The position numbers and the translations under genes were made by a program. From the NCBI GenBank assembly GCA_001887945.1, contig LDOQ01000289.1, forward strand, positions 1 to 64,000: DNA of 64,000 nt, read 5' to 3'. The notes below the pieces were generated by a model. It saw only the letters and a list, made by a program, of their open reading frames with translations, was not told where the DNA came from and made no database searches. The DNA comes from Spraguea lophii. Lineage: Eukaryota; Microsporidia; Spragueidae. Shown in pieces: positions 28,502-39,040 of this stretch. The number at the start of each line of letters is the position of its first letter. The first letter of the stretch is position 1.

Positions 28502-30610
28502 TTATTTATTAAAAAATTCATACACTAATTTGCCATTCTCTCTTCCTAATATTTTTTCTAAGACTTTTTCTTCTGTATTTGCTAATTCTTTTAAATTTTT
28601 AAAATTATTTAATACAGAAGATAAATTATATGGATTTATACCTTTTACATTTAATAATAATTCACTCAACATTGGATCTATAAATATTTTACACCCCTCA
28701 TCTACTATTCTTTTACTCCTGTTCTGTAATCCTCTGAATATTTTGGCTGTAATTTTTAATTGATTTGACCATATTAATCTTACATTTGGAAATTTCATTA
28801 TAAAATATGTTAGTTTGGAAATAATAGAATTTTTAAAATTCTCTGTTTTAAAATTTATATAATCTGACAAACACATTCTCCTGTTCTCATTAAATTCTAA
28901 AAGTAAATAATGTTTTTTATATTTATGTATAACTCTTTTTGTTTGCAAATACAATCTTCCATTCAAGGAAGAGATAAAATCATAAATATTTTTTCTTTCT
29001 ACTGATAAATCTTCTCCTAAAATATAATCTCCTACATCCAACATTGAAACTGCTATATTATTTCTGGCTTTATAAAGAGTAAATGGTAATGTGGATTTTA
29101 ATTCTCTATAATCAACAATTATTTTATATTCTTCGTCGTTGTCTTCCAATATAATCTCTTCCATTGATAATTTCAGTGGTATATTGGATTTTTCATTTAT
29201 TAATTTTTCAAATATTTCTTTTTCTCCTCTTATTTCACGTAGATAATTTTCCTCTTCCAAAGTATTTCTGAAAAATAAAATATATGTTAGAATTCCTATT
29301 GATGTAGAATTTACATATCTTTCTATTTTTCTAATAGAAGATAAACATGGTTCCAACAGTATTATAATTTCATAATTATCTTTTAAAAATCTAAAATTAG
29401 TGTGTGTACAAAAATTGATATTTTCTATTTGATGAAATTTTATATCCATGAAATCTTCTATGGTAAATTTAGATGAAGATTCTGATGAAAGAATTAAAAT
29501 ATTTTTATCTTTATTTTTCTCTATCAATTCCTTCAATGTCTTTAACTTTGCGTCGTTTTTTATTCCTCCTCTTCCATTATTTCCATTTTTTGTAAAATCT
29601 AAAGTAAATTGTATTTCATCTGAATCATCTATTATTTTATTTATTTTATCTCTCTTACCTTTCATATTTTCTATTTCCTCTATTATCAAATGTGTACATG
29701 TTAATGTTATCCACGTTTTATCAGTAGAATTTATTTCATCATCTACCAATTCTAAAAATATAGAAGGAAATAAATGCGCATTTACTGAAAGAAGAAGAAA
29801 TGTTAATTTTTTCATTATTTTACAAACACGAAATAATTTTATCATTTTTTTATCGTTTTTAAATATTTCATTTCTTTTAAAAAGTTTATGGTAATTTTCT
29901 ATTAAAATGTTATCTGTTTCAAAGTCATTCATTTTTGTATTTCTTTTAATTTCATTTGTTATACCATTCAATAATTCGTATGTAAGCACTTGTAATTTTT
30001 CTATGTTTTTAGATAATTTAAAACTAATTTCTATCATCTCGGAATCTTTTGGCAATGAATTTATTATAGAATCTTTAAATCTTGGATATAAGAAAATATT
30101 TTCTACCTTTAAAATATTCGTTAAATTTTCCAACGGAAATATTTTTGTGCTTAAAAGGAATGGATTATCAGAATATGCTTTTATCAGAACATGCTCATTT
30201 ATTTTTTTAACTAAATAAAAAATAAATGCTTCCGTTGAATTTTCTTTCAAATTTTCTGCTCTACCTACAAATATAGAAGAAATAGATTCTACATTGACTA
30301 TATTATTTAAAATATCGCCTATTAATATTACAGATGATATTACATAAACACCACCTTTTTTATACATTTCTCTTCTTTTTTCACCAGGAGGAACACCGTA
30401 TTTGAAAAAATATAATTTTTCGTTTTTTACCTGTTCAAAATATTCGTCATCAATATCGCACGTATTAATAACAAAGGATAACGCTTCTTTGCGCATATAG
30501 AATAACATATGTTGTAATATAATGGTTTCTACACCCAAACCACATGCAGATATTAAAATATAACTTTTATTATTACACACTTCTAAAATTTCTCTTTCAT
30601 ATGGAAGCAT
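28502..30610 (-). CDS. RAD1: XPF/Rad1-type structure-specific DNA repair endonuclease
   Basis: 702 residues, against about 900-1,100 for human XPF and yeast Rad1. The N-terminal helicase-like part starts LPYEREILEVCNN and has GLGVETIILQHML and GGVYVISSVILIGDIL, as in XPF, without working helicase motifs. The nuclease domain (about 490-620) carries IIVDYRELKSTLP, VGDYILGEDLSVERKNIYDF (the catalytic G-D-x(n)-E-R-K-x-x-x-D) and NGRLYLQ. A helix-hairpin-helix region closes the protein (LLNVKGINPYNL, about 650-700), the part that pairs with Ercc1/Rad10. It cuts 5' of bubbles and flaps in excision repair. All catalytic residues I can see are intact. Confidence 0.95.
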   Translation of the reverse strand: MLPYEREILEVCNNKSYILISACGLGVETIILQHMLFYMRKEALSFVINTCDIDDEYFEQVKNEKLYFFKYGVPPGEKRREMYKKGGVYVISSVILIGDILNNIVNVESISSIFVGRAENLKENSTEAFIFYLVKKINEHVLIKAYSDNPFLLSTKIFPLENLTNILKVENIFLYPRFKDSIINSLPKDSEMIEISFKLSKNIEKLQVLTYELLNGITNEIKRNTKMNDFETDNILIENYHKLFKRNEIFKNDKKMIKLFRVCKIMKKLTFLLLSVNAHLFPSIFLELVDDEINSTDKTWITLTCTHLIIEEIENMKGKRDKINKIIDDSDEIQFTLDFTKNGNNGRGGIKNDAKLKTLKELIEKNKDKNILILSSESSSKFTIEDFMDIKFHQIENINFCTHTNFRFLKDNYEIIILLEPCLSSIRKIERYVNSTSIGILTYILFFRNTLEEENYLREIRGEKEIFEKLINEKSNIPLKLSMEEIILEDNDEEYKIIVDYRELKSTLPFTLYKARNNIAVSMLDVGDYILGEDLSVERKNIYDFISSLNGRLYLQTKRVIHKYKKHYLLLEFNENRRMCLSDYINFKTENFKNSIISKLTYFIMKFPNVRLIWSNQLKITAKIFRGLQNRSKRIVDEGCKIFIDPMLSELLLNVKGINPYNLSSVLNNFKNLKELANTEEKVLEKILGRENGKLVYEFFNK

Positions 30611-31038
30611 ATAGGAGTATAAAATAAAATAGTTTTAAAATTTTATATTTACTGTTATTATGTAAATAATACTAAGATTTAATAGTAAATAAATAAATAA
30701 TAATATTTTAATTATCTATTTTGAGTGTATTTTTATTTGTGATAATATTTTACAATCGATTTTTAAAATTATATTAGAATGTTTATAGCAGAAAAACTAT
30801 TTAATAATCTGTTTGAAGCTAATATTACAATAAATATTGTATATTTAACATTCAAATATTATAATACAGTAAGTAATGTTATATATATAAGTTTAAAATA
30901 CATTATATAATATGCATTATGTTTTTATTTAAAAATTCGTATAAAATATTTTTTAACTGTGTATTATTTAAAAAGAAATATCTCAATAAAATTTAAACAG
31001 TTAATTGATTTGTATAAAAGAAACAACTTTTATTTCTT
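30611..31038. other. Intergenic AT-rich stretch
   Basis: No supported gene, RNA or repeat. Confidence 0.5.
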
Positions 31039-32235
31039 TTATATTTTTTTAAGTTCTTCTACTGTTTTTCTTCTGTTAAGTTTTATTATTGGTAAAACTA
31101 TTAATATTACCAATACTATCAATAATAGAATTGTTATTCTTTTAAATTGTTGGAGCATCAATTGTTCTAAACTGAAAATATTTCTTTTTACTTCTATTAA
31201 TCCTACGTTTACTTTATTTATTCTTTCTTCAATATCACTCAATTTATTACTGAGTATAGAGAGAGAATTCAATTTTGTAGATTTTTTAATATCTTCTACG
31301 CTAGTTAATATATTTTTTATATTGTTTTCTTGTTTTAATACTGCTAATTTGGTATTATATGAAGATTCAACGATAGATGATCCTATTGGTGTTCCTAATA
31401 CTACATTAAGATATTTCATTAGGTGTTCAACATTTGATATTAGGTGTTGTACTTCGAGTGTTGGGTGGTTGATAGCATCGTGATATCTAGGATCGTGTTT
31501 TATTTCTTCTGTATGTATATGTTTTGTATCATATCCTTCAAGTTCATTTCTTTCATAAAGTTTTGCTGCTGATAGAATAAATTTTTTCTCATCGGAAACT
31601 TTACTGTAACTGGATGATAATGAGAAGAATTTGCCTGATTTTCTATCCTTAAGAAGTGGTGAATCATATAATCTTAAATTATCGTATATCAAATTGTCTT
31701 TATCGTAAATTTCTATTTTGAAATTTTGTTTCGTTGAGATAATTTTTATCCTTAATTTACTAATATTCCTGTATCTTTCTGGATTAGGTGAATCTTTTAT
31801 TACAACAATATCATCATAGCTATCCAAATGTGTTATGTCCTGTCCGTCGTTTACGGCTATTAATATTTCCATGGATCTTCCAAGGAATTCAACACCAGCC
31901 ATAATACCATTAAAATCACCATCAGTACCAAATAACTTATTACCATAATTTACTGGCTTTTCTGTATACCATAAAAATATACCTGCTTTCTGTGGATATG
32001 CTACATTTATATCATTAACAACAAATTCAAAGCTCCAATTTTCATGTTTATTCTCCGTTTTAAAGTTAATTATAGAGTCTTTACCATCTAAGGATTTCAT
32101 AATTAAATCTTCTCTGTTTATTACCACATTCTTCAATGCTAAATTTTTAAGATCGTTATGTGTCGAATATCGTATATCATCAACTAAGTTTTCAATTATA
32201 CTAGATTTTATCAAAGTTAATAATGTAAATAACAT
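31039..32235 (-). CDS. L-type lectin cargo receptor (ERGIC-53/VIP36/Emp47-like)
   Basis: 398 residues from the ATG at 32235. The open frame extends further upstream but without an ATG, and MLFTLLTLIKSSIIENLVDD is a plausible signal peptide. The lectin domain (about 20-245) shows WSFEFVVNDINV, AGIFLWYTEKPVNYGNKLFG and DFNGIMAGVEF, as in leguminous-type lectins of the early secretory pathway. A helical stalk follows (about 290-365), then one membrane span (ITILLLIVLVILIVLPII) and a short cytosolic tail ending EELKKI, which has lysines near but not exactly at the KKxx positions. It should carry glycoproteins between ER and Golgi. Its start is 116 bases from the divergent secreted-protein gene at 32352. 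Confidence 0.85.
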   Translation of the reverse strand: MLFTLLTLIKSSIIENLVDDIRYSTHNDLKNLALKNVVINREDLIMKSLDGKDSIINFKTENKHENWSFEFVVNDINVAYPQKAGIFLWYTEKPVNYGNKLFGTDGDFNGIMAGVEFLGRSMEILIAVNDGQDITHLDSYDDIVVIKDSPNPERYRNISKLRIKIISTKQNFKIEIYDKDNLIYDNLRLYDSPLLKDRKSGKFFSLSSSYSKVSDEKKFILSAAKLYERNELEGYDTKHIHTEEIKHDPRYHDAINHPTLEVQHLISNVEHLMKYLNVVLGTPIGSSIVESSYNTKLAVLKQENNIKNILTSVEDIKKSTKLNSLSILSNKLSDIEERINKVNVGLIEVKRNIFSLEQLMLQQFKRITILLLIVLVILIVLPIIKLNRRKTVEELKKI

Positions 32236-32351
32236 ATGTTTGTTATTATTTGTTACTTTTATAGCACGTATAATGATTTGTTTCACGACTGATAGAATCA
32301 AAAACAAAAAGAAAATTGATAAAAAATAAAAAGAAATGTATCAGTTTCAGT

Positions 32352-35156
32352 ATGTTTATCGTTCTTTATTTTATTCTTGCTATATCCTCTATACAGGTTG
32401 GAATAAGACCAAGGTGTGATTGTAGAGTATATAGACCTGAATGTGTAAATGTTTGTAGATATTATAATTATAAATTACCGAATAGAGAGTATTATAATAA
32501 ACCAATACAATATGTTCCTACAATACCAAAAGAATATCTAAATAATTCTCCTATACAAATAACAAAAACTGTATATAAAGATAAATCCGATGAACAGAAA
32601 ATTAAAACAGTTTATAGAGAAAGGGAAACAGATAAAAATGATATAGGATTGATAGATACGGAAGATTCTTCACCATATACTAAAAAAAGAGATATGGTAA
32701 ATAAAATATACACAAAAAATAGAAAAAAATCAGATAATTTAAACTTTTGTGCATTGTTGTATTATTTAGACCAATATAAAGATGATTTAAATATTAGTGA
32801 AGACAATTATAATGAAATAAAAACAGGATTTTTTAATGAATATAAACTTAATGAAAAAATATGTGATAAAAATATTGTAGGAAAAAGAGATGGTGCGATT
32901 TTAAAACACGGTGGAACAATTAAAAAAACAAAAATCAATAAAAAAGCAAACTTTTTTAAAAGATTAATTGGTTCTGATGAAGATGTTAAAGTTGAAGAGT
33001 TAGAAGTAAACAAGGACAAATCAAATTCTAAGAAAGTACGACTTATAGAGGAAGAGCCAGTCATTCCAATAACAAGTGAAAATAAAATAGTTACAACCAC
33101 TAAATACGTAGATAAAATTTCCACTGTAAATAATACTATCATACATACTGTTTATATTCCAAGTAAAGATTATCAAAATCCACTCTATGATTACTTTGCA
33201 AAGGATCAAAATAACAATAAATACAAAACTATCAATTCTGAATCTAATCAAATAGATAATCAAAGTACAATAAAAAATATTCTTAGTCAAACTAGACCAC
33301 CTGTATCAACATTTACTGTAACAAATACAATTACGGTAACAGAAACAAAACCACCTGTAACTTCCAAAATAATACGTAAGAAATACAGAAAATCCAACAA
33401 AGATTGTGAAAGTGATTGTCAATCAAATAATAATATTAAAAAAAGAAAACATAATGAAAAAAATAGTAATGTAGTTGATAATAAATTATTAAATGTAGAT
33501 TCTACAAATAATGAAAATTCTAATGAATTTTCAGAAAATAAAAGAAAAAAGTCGAAACGAAAGAAAAATAAAAAATTTTTACTTGAAGAAAAAATGGACA
33601 AAAAAGATGTTATTAAAAGATTATTAAATATTTTGGTTGAAGAAAAAAAAATAAAGAAGGAAGAGAAAAACACCGATGAAATAAAAGTAGAAGAGAAACA
33701 AAATCAAACTAAAGATAACGATAATGATCTCCTTCTAAAAATATACAATTTACTTTTAAAACAAAAAGAAATACCAAAAACTATTTCTGAAGATAAAATA
33801 AAAAGTAAAGATAAAAACGATATAGACAAAAACAATAAATATCAAATTAAAACATCTTCTATTCCAATCTCAACAACAAATAAAATATTTGAAACAATAC
33901 AAACAGTGCCAGGATCTGTCGTTACAGTGACTGTTACCAAAGATCATAATATAATAAAAACTGTAGTAAAAGATTCAATAAGCACAATAACACAACCAAT
34001 TCAAGAAATAATGAATACAATTACATCTAAGATAAAAGGCAAAGTAAAAACAGTGACACAAACAGAGAATAAAATAATAACAAATGTAATTGATAAAGAA
34101 ATAATAAATACTGTATATAACACAATAAATACAGCAGAACTAAAAACAGATAAAATTAGTACACAGGTTAAATATCCTCAAGAAGACACAATAGAAAAAG
34201 GTATTTCTACAGAAAATCCTATCGGTAAAAAAGTAATAGTACCACCTAACCAAGAAAATAATAAGAGTATCAAATTATCTTTTACATCCTCAAATATTTC
34301 TTCTACTATAAAACCTATTATAAAAAATAAATATATTACTAAAAAAGTAACAGAAGAACCTAAAACATCTACCATCACAACTATTAATATAAAAACAGAA
34401 TATACAACATCTTTGCGTTCTAAGAATACAACAATAACAAAAAATATAAATAACGATGGAGAAGAAGTTACAGAAGGAATATTAGATAAAATTTTTAAAC
34501 CTTTTATAAGTTTAGCACAAATAAATAACAAAGATTCTACAGAAAATAAAGAAATTGAAAAAACAGAAGATGATAAGAAAAATGAAAATAACTCCAACAC
34601 AGGTACTAACAACAACAATAAAAAATCTAAAAATAAAAATGATAAGGATAAAAAAAATGAAAATAATCCCAACACAGATACTAACGACAACAATAAAAAA
34701 TATAAAAATAATAATGATAATATAGAAAAAGAGAAAAATAAGATAATAAAACAAATTATTGATAAAAAAATAAAAGCTAATGATAATTTTGATGAAGATT
34801 TAGAAAAGAAGAAAAAAGAAATAGTGAATAATATTATTGCTGGTAACGATAGACTAAAAGAATCTAACGATGAAAATGTAAAAAATATAATAAAAAGGAA
34901 AGTAGATGAAGCTATAAAAACACAGGATGACATAGGAAAGAAGAAAATAGAACTTAATCTTGTAATTAAAAAGAAGAAGAAGGAAGATATGAAAAAAGAT
35001 GAAAAGAAAGTAAAAGTAAAGGTTGTAAAAGTTTATAAAAATAAAATAAATAATGAGAAGAATAAAACCATTGTGAATAATGATAATCAGAATAAAAATA
35101 AAATACCACAAAATGATGTAGGAAATAGAAATAATCTTTTAGATTTATTAATTTAA
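32352..35156 (+). CDS. Large secreted Lys/Asn/Thr-rich protein with N-terminal Cys cluster
   Basis: 934 residues from the ATG at 32352. The frame is open upstream but only from a TTG. Signal peptide MFIVLYFILAISSIQVG, then a Cys cluster (RPRCDCRVYRPECVNVCRYY), a region with TVYRER and TVYKDK repeats, Thr-rich runs of the form TVTNTITVTETKPPVT, long Lys/Asn-rich low-complexity parts and a basic C-terminal third. The Thr-rich runs resemble those in the secreted proteins at 864 and 7515. No known family is recognised. Composition suits a spore wall or polar tube protein, by inference only. Confidence 0.82.
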   Translation: MFIVLYFILAISSIQVGIRPRCDCRVYRPECVNVCRYYNYKLPNREYYNKPIQYVPTIPKEYLNNSPIQITKTVYKDKSDEQKIKTVYRERETDKNDIGLIDTEDSSPYTKKRDMVNKIYTKNRKKSDNLNFCALLYYLDQYKDDLNISEDNYNEIKTGFFNEYKLNEKICDKNIVGKRDGAILKHGGTIKKTKINKKANFFKRLIGSDEDVKVEELEVNKDKSNSKKVRLIEEEPVIPITSENKIVTTTKYVDKISTVNNTIIHTVYIPSKDYQNPLYDYFAKDQNNNKYKTINSESNQIDNQSTIKNILSQTRPPVSTFTVTNTITVTETKPPVTSKIIRKKYRKSNKDCESDCQSNNNIKKRKHNEKNSNVVDNKLLNVDSTNNENSNEFSENKRKKSKRKKNKKFLLEEKMDKKDVIKRLLNILVEEKKIKKEEKNTDEIKVEEKQNQTKDNDNDLLLKIYNLLLKQKEIPKTISEDKIKSKDKNDIDKNNKYQIKTSSIPISTTNKIFETIQTVPGSVVTVTVTKDHNIIKTVVKDSISTITQPIQEIMNTITSKIKGKVKTVTQTENKIITNVIDKEIINTVYNTINTAELKTDKISTQVKYPQEDTIEKGISTENPIGKKVIVPPNQENNKSIKLSFTSSNISSTIKPIIKNKYITKKVTEEPKTSTITTINIKTEYTTSLRSKNTTITKNINNDGEEVTEGILDKIFKPFISLAQINNKDSTENKEIEKTEDDKKNENNSNTGTNNNNKKSKNKNDKDKKNENNPNTDTNDNNKKYKNNNDNIEKEKNKIIKQIIDKKIKANDNFDEDLEKKKKEIVNNIIAGNDRLKESNDENVKNIIKRKVDEAIKTQDDIGKKKIELNLVIKKKKKEDMKKDEKKVKVKVVKVYKNKINNEKNKTIVNNDNQNKNKIPQNDVGNRNNLLDLLI

Positions 35157-35348
35157 ATAAAAATTTTATAATAATAATAATATTTCAAATATGAACGATA
35201 GAAGGTATCATTTTAAATATCTTATCATCTTTTATAATTAAATAAAAAATAATTTTAAATAAAAACAATTTGTTTATCTTCTATATAAAATATTATTTTT
35301 TTAGTTATAAGAATTCTAATTACGATATAAAAATTATTATAAAATATT

Positions 35349-36149
35349 TTATTTCTGTTTTAATTTTTCTTTCAAATATTTAGGATCTATACATTTTATA
35401 TTAGTACAAGGAGATTCACATAATATATTATCACATACACAAACAAATGTACATCCCTTTTTTCCTTTAATTTTGATATTCATTTTATAATTGTTATTAA
35501 ATATACGTTGTTCCAACGGTGTAAACTCATTCTTTTCTTTCAAGATTTCCAAATATTTTTTATTTTTATCTTTCGCAATATTTTTTATTATTTTTTTTAT
35601 AAAAATAAAATTACGTTCTTTTGCCGAGTAAGTAATATTCTTATACTGAAATAATCCCAATTCTGTAATTTTACCATTATCGATTATTTCTTTGATAGAT
35701 GATAATATTTTACCTTCAAAAATACCAGTACTGTCTACATATTTATCATTTATACGTTTAAAATCCAATATTCCCCAATAATCCCTATAAATATACCCAT
35801 CATTTATATTTTCAATATTTTTCTTTTTTACAATTAATACATCTTTTACCTTCTCACTTGCATATTTCTTAATCTCTTTTTTATATTTACGTATAAAATT
35901 CAATATACTCATTCCACCCACAATACCATCCTCCTCATCCTCTTGTACTAATTTTATAACTATTTCTTTATCCATTCCTTTATTATCCTTATCCAATATT
36001 AATACTAATTTTACTTCTTTTTCACCCTCATTGGTATCCATAATCTTCCCAACCATATTATGTATTATACCACGAACATCATTAGGTTCCAATTCACAAC
36101 TGTATAATAGAAAATATAAAACAAAATGAAAGTATATTTGCATATACAT
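35349..36149 (-). CDS. Secreted protein sharing a Cys-containing domain with the 864-3410 protein
   Basis: 266 residues. Signal peptide MYMQIYFHFVLYFLLYSCEL. The segment YRDYWGILDFKRINDKYVDS, followed by TGIFEGK and then GKITELGLFQYK (about 120-175), parallels TDYTGNVKMEKVGDKIVDKS, GLFVGK and GKLTETGLYQDK in the 864-3410 protein. The C-terminus (SPCTNIKCIDPKYL) parallels NPCSIIRCSQLE there. The stretch LVLILDKDNKGMDKEIVIK weakly parallels the protein at 7515. It looks like the minimal form of a secreted family whose larger members carry low-complexity inserts. Function unknown. Confidence 0.8.
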   Translation of the reverse strand: MYMQIYFHFVLYFLLYSCELEPNDVRGIIHNMVGKIMDTNEGEKEVKLVLILDKDNKGMDKEIVIKLVQEDEEDGIVGGMSILNFIRKYKKEIKKYASEKVKDVLIVKKKNIENINDGYIYRDYWGILDFKRINDKYVDSTGIFEGKILSSIKEIIDNGKITELGLFQYKNITYSAKERNFIFIKKIIKNIAKDKNKKYLEILKEKNEFTPLEQRIFNNNYKMNIKIKGKKGCTFVCVCDNILCESPCTNIKCIDPKYLKEKLKQK

Positions 36150-36204
36150 GATTAGTAGATAATATTGGTGTTTATAAAAATGATAGATCTGATACTGTTT
36201 TAGA

Positions 36205-36325
36205 TAATGATCAAAGTTAAATCTTTTATAATCGAAACCAGTTAGTACAAGTTTAGATATGGTTTAACGATTAAATATTATATATCATAATAGGTTACAA
36301 ACGGTCCTGAATCCTCTACAAAAAA
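36205..36325 (+). mobile_element. Decayed 3' fragment of the SINE-like element
   Basis: CGAAACCAGTTAGTACAAGT followed by TTAGATATGG and ATAATAGGTTACAAACGG, in the family order. Within a 440-base spacer that holds nothing else I can support. Confidence 0.4.
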
Positions 36326-36592
36326 AACAATAACACCTTTTACAATGTTATAACAATCGATAATATATTATATCTATTAAAATTAAAAGTATTTTTAGTG
36401 TGATAATAAATAAATGTGAAAGTATATTTATTAAATAAATAATAAAAATATCTCTCAAAAAATATTTGAATAGAAAATTTTAAAATCAAAGATAATTAGT
36501 GTTAATTATAAATTAAGGAATATACAGTCTTCATTCGTTTACATTTATTAGAAAATTACTATTAAAATATATTAGTATAATAACATCATAAT

Positions 36593-36919
36593 TTATTTTT
36601 TATTTATATTTTTTTCTTTCATTGGTTTCCTCCTCTTTCCTACTTCTTCTGTTTTATTTATATTTTCTTTATATATTTTTGTTTTATTTAATAATTCTTC
36701 TAATACTTGTATACTCTCATCTAAAAATAAACACATTTTATCTTTTGTTAAATCATTGTAATAGTTACCCTTAATATTCTTTTCTATTGTTTTGTTGTTT
36801 TCAATGGCTTTAGAACGTAGTTCAGATTTTAATTGTGTGTTTTTCTTTGCAAGCTTTTTGTTCTTTTCTTCCATATTATTGCATAAATAAAGAGAAAGAT
36901 AAATATTTAAATATTGCAT
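36593..36919 (-). CDS. Small coiled-coil protein of unknown function
   Basis: 108 residues from the ATG at 36919, or 93 from the one at 36874 (MEEKNKKLAKKN), which may be the real start. It is almost wholly charged and helical, with heptad-like spacing in NTQLKSELRSKAIENNKTIE and VLEELLNKTKIYKENINK, and a basic tail. No family recognised. The low-complexity text gives modest support for it being real. Confidence 0.5.
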   Translation of the reverse strand: MQYLNIYLSLYLCNNMEEKNKKLAKKNTQLKSELRSKAIENNKTIEKNIKGNYYNDLTKDKMCLFLDESIQVLEELLNKTKIYKENINKTEEVGKRRKPMKEKNINKK

Positions 36920-37133
36920 AGACAAAATATCTAAATAGTGTATTATTATTTTAAAGCTTAAAATTATATTTAAATAGTGTATTATTACTATTTTAAAACT
37001 TATAATTATATTTAAATAATGTATTACTATTTTAGAATTAAGTAATTATAGTTAAATAATATATTACGATTTTAAAGTTAAATAATTATATTTTTAAAAA
37101 TATCACATAAATAAAAATTAATTTATTTTTAAT

Positions 37134-38195
37134 TTAATAATTATCCATTAACTCCAAATTATAATTTACAACGACATCTAAATATTTCTTGCTGTTCACA
37201 TTATCATATTTCTTCTTCAATCTAGGATACAAACTCTGCGACGGTTCAAAATATGCACTATATTGATTTTTATCTATTTCATTCTTGATCTGCACATCAC
37301 ATGCTATAGCAGTCTCATTAACCCATGCTCTACTTACATTCTTTATATTGTATCCACCACCACCTAATATTAACAATGGTATATTATAACTTTTAACCGT
37401 TTTCACACATTCACCATGTCCTTGAATACTCAGATTAAAACATCCCAATGTATCTTCAGCTAACGAATCTGCTCCACATTGCAATACTATAGCACTTGGT
37501 TTAAATTTTTTTATCGCTTGATCTACTATAGGTTTAAATACATAATGGTAAGAATGATCATCTATACCATTTTTCAATGGTACATTTACTGCATAACCCA
37601 ACCCTTCTTCATCACCATTCGTAAAAAGATCTCCAGTACCAGGATAATATCCTTCTCCGAATTTATGAAAAGATAATGTCATTACTCTATCAGAATGATA
37701 AAATGCCTCTTCCACCCCATCACCGTGATGTATATCTATATCTATGTATAATACTCTTTCTTTATATTTAAGAATTTCTTGTATACCCATAACTATATCA
37801 TTGAAATAACAGAACCCACTCGGCTCCTCTTTCTTTGCATGATGAAGACCACCACCCCAATTTATAGCAATATCGTATTCATTAAGAAGTTTACTACAAT
37901 TGATAGTAGCGCTAGAATATCGTTTAGAAAATATGCCCAATCCTGGAAAACATGGACAATCATCCGACGGTTCTAATGTTTCATTTGTTATTGTATTTAT
38001 ATAATTTTTTGTATGAAAAACAGAAAATACATTATTATCGTAAAGAATCTCTGGTTCTATTATATCCATATGTTTATCTAAACCATAATTTTTAACTAAT
38101 GTGTGTGTAATTGCAACTCTATGTGGTTTCATAGGATGATCTTCACCGTAGAAAAAATTTCCAACTTCTTTATCGTACATATATGCAATTTTCAT
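37134..38195 (-). CDS. Class I histone deacetylase (Rpd3/HDAC1-3 type)
   Basis: 353 residues from the ATG at 38195 (MKIAYMYDKEVGNFFYGEDH). The frame is open further upstream, but a GGG on the plus strand (CCC before the ATG) marks this start. All catalytic residues are in place: His118-His119 in GGGLHHAKK, zinc ligands Asp154 and His156 in YIDIDIHHGDGVEE, Asp243 in QCGADSL, and Tyr282 in GGGGYNIKNVSRAW. The length is that of a catalytic domain with almost no C-terminal tail. It removes acetyl groups from histone lysines as part of repressor complexes. Which class I orthologue (Rpd3, Hos2 or HDAC3) cannot be settled by eye. Confidence 0.96.
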   Translation of the reverse strand: MKIAYMYDKEVGNFFYGEDHPMKPHRVAITHTLVKNYGLDKHMDIIEPEILYDNNVFSVFHTKNYINTITNETLEPSDDCPCFPGLGIFSKRYSSATINCSKLLNEYDIAINWGGGLHHAKKEEPSGFCYFNDIVMGIQEILKYKERVLYIDIDIHHGDGVEEAFYHSDRVMTLSFHKFGEGYYPGTGDLFTNGDEEGLGYAVNVPLKNGIDDHSYHYVFKPIVDQAIKKFKPSAIVLQCGADSLAEDTLGCFNLSIQGHGECVKTVKSYNIPLLILGGGGYNIKNVSRAWVNETAIACDVQIKNEIDKNQYSAYFEPSQSLYPRLKKKYDNVNSKKYLDVVVNYNLELMDNY

Positions 38196-38198
38196 GGG
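38196..38198 (-). promoter_or_regulatory. CCC motif deciding the HDAC start
   Basis: On the minus strand the text is TTTTTTACCCATGAAA. It sits directly before the ATG at 38195 and selects it over the longer open frame that begins 15 codons upstream. Confidence 0.6.
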
Positions 38199-39040
38199 TA
38201 AAAAATAATAGAAGATATTTATCTGTTTTTTAAAAAACAAAATATTTTTATAAGAGGGGATAAGAAATTATCTGGTAATCAATTATATATTTAAATATTG
38301 TTATAAAATATTTATATTTATGATAGAAATAAATAATAGTATACATATACAAACAAGTATATATTATAAATATCAAATAAGCTATTTTATAGTTATTATA
38401 TATAAAGTAAAATGAAAATAAGGAAACTATCATTTAAGAATAACATTTATTTTGTTAATAATAATTTCAAAAAGAAATATACATATTATATACAAATATA
38501 ATATTTTATATATAAAGTATTTATATATGAGATAATTTAATGTAAGATGAGATTAATGCATATATGTAGCGAAACCAGTTATTACAAATCATCCACATTT
38601 TAAATAATTAACAATATTATAAATAATAATATATAATATATTAATTATAATTCTTTTTATGTTTATTAGAGATTATATTTGATTAGCTAGTTTATTAGAG
38701 ATTATATTTGATTAGCTTATTAAAGAAAATAAACATAAGCACATAATTGAATGAATATTTTAAAAGAAATAATTATTATTATAATATCAATACAGTTGTA
38801 ATATCCATTAACAATGAATATATTATATAAATACATATTTCATAAACACACCCTCGTATTATATTCACTAATCAAATATAATAATAACAAAAAAACCATT
38901 TTATAAATTCTATAATGATATTTATTAAATAATATATTTTAATTATATTTATAATATATCATTATTATAATATCTATATACAATCTATCATTATCACTGT
39001 CATTATTATAAAATAAAATCAGGTAACACAAACACAATAA
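38199..39040. other. Intergenic region with a SINE-like fragment
   Basis: About 0.84 kb. Bases 38535-38615 hold a 3' piece of the SINE-like element (GTAAGATGAGATTAATGCAT, ATGTAGCGAAACCAGTTA). A 25-bp direct repeat GAGATTATATTTGATTAGCT occurs at 38669 and 38697. Nothing else supported. Confidence 0.5.
38535..38615 (+). mobile_element. Short 3' fragment of the SINE-like element
   Basis: GTAAGATGAGATTAATGCATATATGTAGCGAAACC-type text in one block with almost no change from the full-length copies, then the match fades. It shows how conserved this part of the family is. Confidence 0.5.
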